From positions 1 to 25,331 of IMG/VR virus record IMGVR_UViG_3300046028_004452: DNA of 25,331 nucleotides, one strand, 5' to 3'. Below the pieces are notes generated by a model. That model was not told the origin of the DNA and ran no database searches. It saw only the letters and a program-made list of their open reading frames with translations. The position numbers and the translations under genes were made by a program. The DNA comes from a virus. Positions 13,655-19,219 of this stretch are shown piece by piece; position 1 is the stretch's first letter, and the number at the start of each line of letters is the position of its first letter.

Positions 13655-14254
13655 ATGGCAGAAACATTCAGCACTAAAGTGCTATTGCAAAACGTGCGCT
13701 TTTCGTATGCGCATCTATTCGTACCGACCGCTATGCGCCCCGGTCTACCCGAGAAATACAGCCTGTGTGTGCTGATACCCAAGGAGGGTAAAGGCGCAGC
13801 AGAGAACAAGAAGGCTATCGATGCCGTGATCGCCCACCTGTCTGAGACGGTGAAGGCAGACAAGAAGAACAAGGGCAAACTGCCCAGAGACTTTGACATC
13901 TGCATGCGTGATGGCGACGATGATGGTGTGGTAGACGATAAGGGCGAAGCCTACGCAGGCCACTGGTATGTCAACGCTAAGAGTGACGCGAAGCCGAGCG
14001 TAGTAGGCACGCAGAAGGACGAGAACGGTAAGTACAAGTCGTTAGCATCCGACGATGTAAAGAGCGGTGACTACGGACACGTAACTATCAACTTCTTCGC
14101 CTACGACACAGCTGGTAACACTGGTATAGGTGCCGGACTGAACAACGTAATGAAGACACGCGATGGCGAGTCACTGGCAGGCAGAGCATCAGCAGACAGC
14201 GACTTCGCAGATGTAGACGTGGACGGCTCAGACAGCGACGACGATTTAGGTTAA
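13655..14254 (+). CDS. DUF2815 protein, ssDNA-binding-like
   Basis: A 199-aa protein of the DUF2815 family ('LLQNVRFSYAHLFVPTA', 'PEKYSLCVLIPKE', 'GHWYVNAKSDAKPSVV', 'DDVKSGDYGHVTINFFAYD'), beta-rich and compatible with the OB fold proposed for this group. The C-terminal about 20 residues are strongly acidic (Asp/Ser with Gly at the end), like the tails by which SSB and T7 gp2.5 recruit partner enzymes. Gene context between the DUF2800 nuclease and DNA polymerase supports a single-stranded DNA-binding role in replication and recombination. A 34-base A-rich leader precedes the ATG and a terminator-like hairpin follows the gene. Confidence 0.8.
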   Translation: MAETFSTKVLLQNVRFSYAHLFVPTAMRPGLPEKYSLCVLIPKEGKGAAENKKAIDAVIAHLSETVKADKKNKGKLPRDFDICMRDGDDDGVVDDKGEAYAGHWYVNAKSDAKPSVVGTQKDENGKYKSLASDDVKSGDYGHVTINFFAYDTAGNTGIGAGLNNVMKTRDGESLAGRASADSDFADVDVDGSDSDDDLG

Positions 14255-14271
14255 ACCAAAGCAAAAACACC

Positions 14272-14303
14272 GGGGGCAGGTGTAACAGCCTGCTCCCTTT
14301 CTT
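14272..14303 (+). terminator. terminator or attenuator after the DUF2815 gene
   Basis: GGGGGCAGG at 14272-14280 pairs with CCTGCTCCC at 14289-14297 (one G-T wobble) around an eight-base loop, followed by TTTCTT. It lies 17 bases after the DUF2815 stop and 6 bases before the next start, so it would reduce expression of downstream genes relative to the abundant binding protein. Confidence 0.6.
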
Positions 14304-14309
14304 ACCACT

Positions 14310-14588
14310 ATGCAGACAGCTATTGTAATACTCGACGGTGTGGAATACGAAGTACCAGAGGTGGTAGCAGATCGCATGACTGCTTACTACAATGGGGCAG
14401 GAATGAACCTTGCTGCATACAAGCGACTGCATGACGCAGTTACTGAGCTGGTAGACAAGGAGCACAAGGCCTGCTTAGTACCGCTCAAAGCAAACAAGCT
14501 CGACGCGCACTACGCCAAGAAACACCTCTACCGCATGGTAGGCAGACAACTACTCAAACGTACCAAAGCAGAAACTCAGAGACAATGA
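14310..14588 (+). CDS. small unknown phage protein (92 aa)
   Basis: A 92-aa protein beginning soon after the hairpin at 14272-14303. 'AIVILDGVEYEVPEVVADRMTAYY' is a strand-turn-helix opening; the C-terminal half is basic and helical ('KANKLDAHYAKKHLYRMVGRQLLKR'), compatible with nucleic acid binding but without a named motif. It overlaps the next gene by 4 bases (ATGA). Not recognised. Confidence 0.45.
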   Translation: MQTAIVILDGVEYEVPEVVADRMTAYYNGAGMNLAAYKRLHDAVTELVDKEHKACLVPLKANKLDAHYAKKHLYRMVGRQLLKRTKAETQRQ

Positions 14589-14953
14589 TAACGCAACAAA
14601 TGCACCTGCACGTAGTCGGTAAAGGAGGTATACTCGCCAGTACAATGGCCGCAAGAGATGCCGCACCAGACGCACTGCTCAACCATAAGTACCGTATCAA
14701 GGGCTACCCTGACTACTACTTCATAGTGCGTAAGGATGCGCACACAGACCTTGAGAGGTGTGAGCGCGTGTGTCTCTACCGGATGGGTGTGATTGACGAG
14801 TACAGGCGTGGCGACCAAGTGCCCTTCGACCTGTGGGTAAGCAATGAGCTGCGCTACCGGAGAAGTTTAGAGAGCCTACAGGCTGACATGAGAGATAAGG
14901 CCGAGCTACACGAGGCGCGCGGCAGTGTGTACAACGTAAAAACAGGCATGTGA
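14585..14953 (+). CDS. small unknown phage protein (122 aa)
   Basis: A 122-aa protein coupled to its neighbours on both sides (ATGA before, GTGA after). It has 'YRIKGYPDYYFIVRKDAHTDLERCERV' and a long charged helix at about residues 95-115. I see no catalytic motif and do not recognise the family. The overlap pattern indicates that it is a genuine member of the replication operon. Confidence 0.45.
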   Translation: MITQQMHLHVVGKGGILASTMAARDAAPDALLNHKYRIKGYPDYYFIVRKDAHTDLERCERVCLYRMGVIDEYRRGDQVPFDLWVSNELRYRRSLESLQADMRDKAELHEARGSVYNVKTGM

Positions 14954-15303
14954 GCAGGTGGACCGGTAGGGGCGAGTATGACGACGACCTCAGAGACCGC
15001 ACAAGGTATCACCACGACTACTACACACGTAATAAGCTGAGCAAGAAGTACACGTATATTAAGAAGGGTGTTATGAAAAGACTGAGTGCAAGCCAGTATG
15101 CCATACTGGTGAAGATGCGGACCGGCTTCGTGCTTTACTGCTATCTCGGCGACTACCGGTACTACGAGAACGGTCTGTACCATCGGGTTAACAGGGCATC
15201 GGCAGAGTGCTTGCTTGCCAGTGGACATATAGCCCTTGACAAAGACATAGCAAGATTAACTGACAAAGGTATTAATCACAAACAATCAACTCCTAAAAAA
15301 TGA
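14950..15303 (+). CDS. small unknown phage protein (117 aa), GTG start
   Basis: A 117-aa protein whose GTG start overlaps the preceding stop (GTGA). The N-terminal 40 residues are rich in Arg, Asp, Tyr and His. The segment from about residue 42 ('MKRLSASQYAILVKMRTGFVLYCYLGDYRYYENG', then 'VNRASAECLLASGHI') looks like a small winged-helix module, a pattern frequent in phage hypothetical proteins. It ends with a lysine-rich tail and overlaps the next ATG by 4 bases. An ATG at 15073 could serve as an alternative start for just this module. Confidence 0.45.
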   Translation: MSRWTGRGEYDDDLRDRTRYHHDYYTRNKLSKKYTYIKKGVMKRLSASQYAILVKMRTGFVLYCYLGDYRYYENGLYHRVNRASAECLLASGHIALDKDIARLTDKGINHKQSTPKK

Positions 15304-15755
15304 AAAGCCAACAATTATTTACACGAAATGAAGTAGTTGCACTTATTGATAAATTGATGGAGTGTGGCGATGTGGTTATGGATGCCATAACATCAGAGAA
15401 CCCCGACCATGATGGAGAGGGGCTACTCGAAATAGCGGAGAGTTATTTGGAAGACTCGGAAATGGAAAACTCAGGAGTAAAACTAATAGCAATTGAGCGC
15501 CGCGAGCAAATAGAAAAGCACGGCAGAACATTGGAGCGTGATGATATTGAAAATGCAGCAGGGGAGCTTGCTTTGGGAGCAGAAATGCTATTAGCCGTTG
15601 AGCATGAGGAGGGAATTGACCAGGAAAGCTACCCGGGAGGGTGGGACAAGGAAATGTGCCTACGAATGATAAATAAACCACAAATAGAACGCTTGATTAT
15701 TGCAGGAGCATTAATAGCCGCCGAAATAGATAGGTTGAGTCCAAGCCAATGTTAA
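15300..15755 (+). CDS. phage protein of the 'ERxxQIxxHGRT' type (151 aa)
   Basis: A 151-aa acidic protein. The C-terminal two thirds show the recurrent phage pattern 'AIERREQIEKHGRTLERDD', 'AAGELALGAEMLL', a 'PGGWD' turn and the final helix 'RLIIAGALIAAEIDRL'. This family is widespread in phage replication regions, often unnamed; the acidic helical layout recalls MazG-like nucleotide pyrophosphohydrolases, but I cannot confirm catalysis. Residues 1-55 look like a separate acidic helical unit. The gene is noticeably AT-richer than its neighbours, suggesting separate acquisition. It overlaps the polymerase ORF by 7 bases if the first ATG of that gene is used. Confidence 0.5.
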   Translation: MKSQQLFTRNEVVALIDKLMECGDVVMDAITSENPDHDGEGLLEIAESYLEDSEMENSGVKLIAIERREQIEKHGRTLERDDIENAAGELALGAEMLLAVEHEEGIDQESYPGGWDKEMCLRMINKPQIERLIIAGALIAAEIDRLSPSQC

Positions 15756-18658
15756 ATAGGCGTATAGCCGCTACAATAACCCCCACACACATGCCTCGCA
15801 AACTATCCATAGACATAGAAACCTACAGCAGCTACGACCTGTCAGAAGTGGGCGTATACAAGTACGTAGAGTCTCCCGACTTCGCTATACTGCTGTTCGC
15901 CTATGCCTTTGATAACGAGCCTGCGCAAGTGGTAGACCTCGCAAGCGGTGAAAAGCTGCCTGATGATGTGGCAGACGCGCTCAGTGGGTATGACGATGTC
16001 GAGCTGTGCGCCCATAACGCAGCCTTTGAACGGGTGTGTATAGACAAGTACTTCGGGCATAAGACCGACATAGCGCAGTGGCATTGCACTATGGTACATG
16101 CCTCTATGCTGGGGCTACCACTGGCACTCGGTCAGGTTGCTAAGGTGTTGAAGTTGGTAGACCAGAAGGATGCAAGGGGTAAACTGCTGATACGCACATA
16201 CTGTGGACCGCGTAAGCCGACCAAGAACAATAGCAGCCTGCGTAACCTGCCAACCGACGAGCCGGATAAATGGGCTGAGTTCATAGAGTACTGCCGTCAG
16301 GACGTAGTGGTAGAGCGGAATATCCGCAACAAAATAGCGTGGTACGAGATACCGCAGACTGAGCGTGAGCTTTACTGCCTTGACCAGAAGATAAACGATA
16401 CCGGCGTACTGCTGGACATACCCTTCATAGAGAACGCAATACGCATAGATGCAGACTACCGCGCACGGCTGGAGAAAGAAGCTGTAGAGCTGACAGGGCT
16501 GGACAATCCTAACAGTGTGGCGCAGCTCAAGAAATGGCTGGAGCAAGAGACCGGCGACACTATAGAGAAGTTGACCAAGGACACAGTTACGCAGTTGCTC
16601 GGGAACGATAACAGCGAACGGGTAGACAGGCTGCTCACCATAAGGCAGGAGATGTCTAAAACGTCTAACAAGAAATACCATGCTATGCTGGCAGGTGTGT
16701 GCGCAGACGGTCGTTTCCGTGGACTGTTCCAGTTCTACGGAGCTAACCGCACAGGGCGGTGGGCTGGCAGGCTGGTACAGGTGCAGAACCTGCCTAAGAA
16801 CAAAATAGAGGGTGACGACCTCGACTTTGCTCGCAGACTGGTGGCAGAGGGCGACGGTGAAGGGCTTGAGTTCTTTTACGGCAACGTGCCTGATACGCTC
16901 TCACAGCTTATACGGACTGCATTTATCGCGCCGACGGGTAACAAGCTCAGGGTGTGCGACTTCAGCGCAGGAGAGGCACGGGTAATAGCGTGGCTGGCTA
17001 AAGAGAAATGGCGCATGGACGTGTTCGCTACACACGGTAAGATATATGAGGCCTCAGCATCGCAGATGTTCAAAGTGCCCATAGAGACTATAGCAAAGGG
17101 CCGCGAGAACTACGAACTGAGGTCTAAGGGTAAAATCGCTGAGCTTGCCTGCGGCTTCGGCGGGGGCGTAGGCGCACTGGAGGCAATGGGCGCACTTAAA
17201 ATGGGCCTTGACAAGAAGGATTTGCAACCGCTGATAACAGCGTGGCGGCTTGCAAACCCTAACATAGTACTGTTCTGGAAGGCTATGGAGACAGCGGCGA
17301 TAACCGCCGTAGAGACAGGAGAAAAGCAGTCTTTGCAGTTTGGTATCAGCTTCCATGTTCGCAATAGTGTGCTGTTCATGACCTTGCCGAGCGGACGGCA
17401 GCTCGGTTACATGCGTCCAAAGCTATCACCGGGCAAGTATGGCGACAGTCTGAGCTATGAAGGTATGAACCAGACAACTAAGCAGTGGCAGCGTGAGGAC
17501 ACATACGGCGGCAAGTTGGTGGAGAACTGCCTCGGCGCTAATACTCTTGTACTGACGAAAACAGGGTGGGTGCGCATAGTAGATGTTAGCCCAACCGACA
17601 TGGTTTGGGATGGGGTTGAATGGGTTAGCCACGAGGGGCTAATAGACAAAGGGGAGCAAATAACGATAACACTTAACGGCATACACATAACACCAGAACA
17701 TGGCATACTCACTACTGAAGGTTGGAAGACCGCATCATCGAGCCAAGGATATTACGGGCAAGACTGTAAACTTGCTGACTGCAATTTCTTACGCAGGCTC
17801 AGACGGGGCAAAGTCGGTGTGGTTAGTTCGTTGCGACTGCGGGGCAGAAAAGCTAATGGCCGCAACGGAGTTCAACAAAGGCAAAATAAGGTCCTGCGGC
17901 TGTCGAAAAGATATAGCGATAGGCGAAGCGGCAACTACGCACGGTATGTCCAGTCATCCGGCCTATGCCGTTTGGCGCTCAATGATCGACCGTTGCAAAC
18001 TCCCGACGCACCAGGCCTGGGCAAATTACGGCGGTCGCGGAATATCCGTCTGCGAAAGGTGGCAAATAGGGTTTCCCGAATTTTGGACGGACATGGGGAC
18101 TACTTACAAACGGGGGTTATCCATAGAACGCAAGGACGTGAACGGAAACTACAGCCCGGAAAACTGCGTATGGGCCACCTGGCTAAAGCAAGGTCGAAAC
18201 AAAAGGAACAACCGTCGCATAGATACGCCGTGGGGCGACATGACTGTGAGCGAAGCCGCAGAGCAGTCGGGTATAGGGGTGACAACGTTGCTATACAGGC
18301 TTGCGCATGGGGTAGCCCCGGAGCAATTATTCTCGGTACCGGACACAGCCAACCGGTTTACGACCTAAAAAATACGGGCCCTCTGCACAGGTTTACGGTA
18401 CTGTCTAATACTGGTCCGATTATAGTTCACAACTGCGTGCAGGCTACACAACGGGACTGGCTGGCGTTTGCCCTACTGAGCGTGGACAAAGCGGGCTATT
18501 CTATAGCGCTGCACGTACACGACGAGGTTGTTACCGACGTACCAGAGACCTTTGGCAGCGTGGCTGACCTTGAGCGTGTAATGACAGAGCCGATACCGTG
18601 GGCAGCAGGACTGCCATTGAAGGCAGAAGGGTTTGAGAGTACTTACTACAAAAAATAA
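15749..18658 (+). CDS. family A DNA polymerase with 3'-5' exonuclease, interrupted by an intein
   Basis: The 969-aa precursor contains 667 aa of polymerase and a 302-aa intein. The exonuclease domain shows 'LSIDIET' (Asp22, Glu24), 'AHNAAFE' and 'YCRQDVV'. The polymerase domain has 'GRWAGRLVQVQNLPK', motif A 'DFSAGEAR' (Asp404), motif B around Arg458, Lys460 and Lys462 with 'GFGGG', and motif C 'HVHDEV' (His924-Asp925-Glu926). Excision of residues 594-895 rejoins VEN to CVQATQRD, the normal helix before motif C. The enzyme would replicate the phage genome. The ATG at 15791 (residue 15), next to the conserved exonuclease start, is a strong alternative start. The region 17700-18368 also encodes an endonuclease in the +1 frame. 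Confidence 0.9.
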   Translation: MLNRRIAATITPTHMPRKLSIDIETYSSYDLSEVGVYKYVESPDFAILLFAYAFDNEPAQVVDLASGEKLPDDVADALSGYDDVELCAHNAAFERVCIDKYFGHKTDIAQWHCTMVHASMLGLPLALGQVAKVLKLVDQKDARGKLLIRTYCGPRKPTKNNSSLRNLPTDEPDKWAEFIEYCRQDVVVERNIRNKIAWYEIPQTERELYCLDQKINDTGVLLDIPFIENAIRIDADYRARLEKEAVELTGLDNPNSVAQLKKWLEQETGDTIEKLTKDTVTQLLGNDNSERVDRLLTIRQEMSKTSNKKYHAMLAGVCADGRFRGLFQFYGANRTGRWAGRLVQVQNLPKNKIEGDDLDFARRLVAEGDGEGLEFFYGNVPDTLSQLIRTAFIAPTGNKLRVCDFSAGEARVIAWLAKEKWRMDVFATHGKIYEASASQMFKVPIETIAKGRENYELRSKGKIAELACGFGGGVGALEAMGALKMGLDKKDLQPLITAWRLANPNIVLFWKAMETAAITAVETGEKQSLQFGISFHVRNSVLFMTLPSGRQLGYMRPKLSPGKYGDSLSYEGMNQTTKQWQREDTYGGKLVENCLGANTLVLTKTGWVRIVDVSPTDMVWDGVEWVSHEGLIDKGEQITITLNGIHITPEHGILTTEGWKTASSSQGYYGQDCKLADCNFLRRLRRGKVGVVSSLRLRGRKANGRNGVQQRQNKVLRLSKRYSDRRSGNYARYVQSSGLCRLALNDRPLQTPDAPGLGKLRRSRNIRLRKVANRVSRILDGHGDYLQTGVIHRTQGRERKLQPGKLRMGHLAKARSKQKEQPSHRYAVGRHDCERSRRAVGYRGDNVAIQACAWGSPGAIILGTGHSQPVYDLKNTGPLHRFTVLSNTGPIIVHNCVQATQRDWLAFALLSVDKAGYSIALHVHDEVVTDVPETFGSVADLERVMTEPIPWAAGLPLKAEGFESTYYKK
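17528..18433 (+). other. intein in the DNA polymerase (Hint splicing domain, in frame)
   Basis: The in-frame insert runs from Cys594 (TGC at 17528) to Asn895 (AAC at 18431-18433) and is followed by Cys896 of the C-extein. Splicing block A is 'CLGANTLVLTKTGWV', block B 'HITPEHGIL' with the T-x-x-H histidine at 17699-17701, block F 'PVYDLKNTG' and block G 'GPIIVHN' followed by Cys. All residues needed for a class 1 intein are present: Cys1, block-B Thr/His, penultimate His, last Asn and the +1 Cys. About 200 residues between 'EGWKTA' and 'QPVYDL' are basic and unlike any endonuclease domain, because that DNA encodes the nuclease in another frame. The Hint parts alone form a mini-intein of about 100-105 residues. 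Confidence 0.9.
17700..18368 (+). CDS. HNH-like homing endonuclease nested out of frame inside the intein
   Basis: A 222-aa frame shifted +1 relative to the polymerase/intein frame. From about residue 16 it reads as a typical phage-borne HNH-type nuclease: 'DITGKTVNLLTAISYAGSD', a zinc-binding C-x-C pair (Cys45, Cys47) and second pair (Cys66, Cys68), 'THGMS', 'NYGGRGISVC' (109-118), 'IERKDVNGNYSPENCVWAT' (142-160), 'RNKRNN', and a C-terminal helix-turn-helix tail ('TVSEAAEQSGIGVTTLLYRL'). Its ATG overlaps the block-B histidine codon and its TAA overlaps the codons of VYDL. The leader is A/C-rich like other starts in the window. The true start may lie a few codons inside. It would cut intein-less polymerase alleles and so mobilise the intein. 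Confidence 0.75.
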   Translation: MAYSLLKVGRPHHRAKDITGKTVNLLTAISYAGSDGAKSVWLVRCDCGAEKLMAATEFNKGKIRSCGCRKDIAIGEAATTHGMSSHPAYAVWRSMIDRCKLPTHQAWANYGGRGISVCERWQIGFPEFWTDMGTTYKRGLSIERKDVNGNYSPENCVWATWLKQGRNKRNNRRIDTPWGDMTVSEAAEQSGIGVTTLLYRLAHGVAPEQLFSVPDTANRFTT

Positions 18659-18672
18659 AAACACATAAAACT

Positions 18673-19173
18673 ATGCAACCATTCAACTTGGAGAAAGCCC
18701 TTGCAGGCGCACCGCTTGTTACCCGTGATGGGAGAGAAGTAACATCATTTGAGGCTCCCGCAGATGCCGGAAGTGTGTTCCCTTACCTTGCGCTTGCCGA
18801 TGGGATACGTGGCCGTGTATGGGTTACACCGCAAGGAAGATACAACGAAACCGATGTTGACCACCATTTAGATCTATTCATGGTCGCTAACGGCTTCGTT
18901 GACAAGATAGAACCCACTCCCTCGATACTCGAGCAGGCGCAGAAACTTATCTACGGCGACAGGCAAGCGGACTACGGCAGTGTTACGACCAATTTCACCA
19001 ACATAGCAAAGGGCTGGGAGGTTATTCTGGGCGGCAAGGTGACACCGGAGCAGGTAGGCCTCTGCATGGCGTGGGTGAAGATAGCCCGACAGAGCAACAA
19101 GCCTAAACACGACAATCTCGTAGACATAGCCGGTTACATCGGTTGTATTGACAAATTAAAAAAGGGGGAATAG
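18673..19173 (+). CDS. two-part phage protein with C-terminal DUF6378-like domain
   Basis: A 166-aa protein. Residues about 1-78 ('PFNLEKALAGAPLVTRDGREV', 'VWVTPQGRYNE', 'HLDLFM') match a small stand-alone phage family of unknown function. Residues about 84-163 match DUF6378 ('ILEQAQKLIYGDRQADYGS', 'NFTNIAKGWEVILG', 'VTPEQVGLCMAWVKIARQSNKPKHDNLVDIAGY'), a helical domain widespread in phage replication regions. Here both are joined in one chain. The acidic helix pattern with 'DNLVDIAGY' resembles MazG-like or dUTPase-like all-alpha folds, so a nucleotide-related role is possible but unproven. It follows the polymerase by 14 bases and has an A-rich leader. Confidence 0.6.
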   Translation: MQPFNLEKALAGAPLVTRDGREVTSFEAPADAGSVFPYLALADGIRGRVWVTPQGRYNETDVDHHLDLFMVANGFVDKIEPTPSILEQAQKLIYGDRQADYGSVTTNFTNIAKGWEVILGGKVTPEQVGLCMAWVKIARQSNKPKHDNLVDIAGYIGCIDKLKKGE

Positions 19174-19219
19174 TCCTCTATTACCCGAATTGCGGACCAG
19201 GTTAACACACAACTTACTA

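Noticed and set aside
17740-18350. Sequencing frameshift at both ends of the nuclease region as an explanation for the shifted endonuclease
   Set aside because: No homopolymer is present at either transition zone (about 17738-17752 and 18340-18355), and two exactly compensating errors would be needed while both frames stay open. It remains testable by reads, but is not the first choice.
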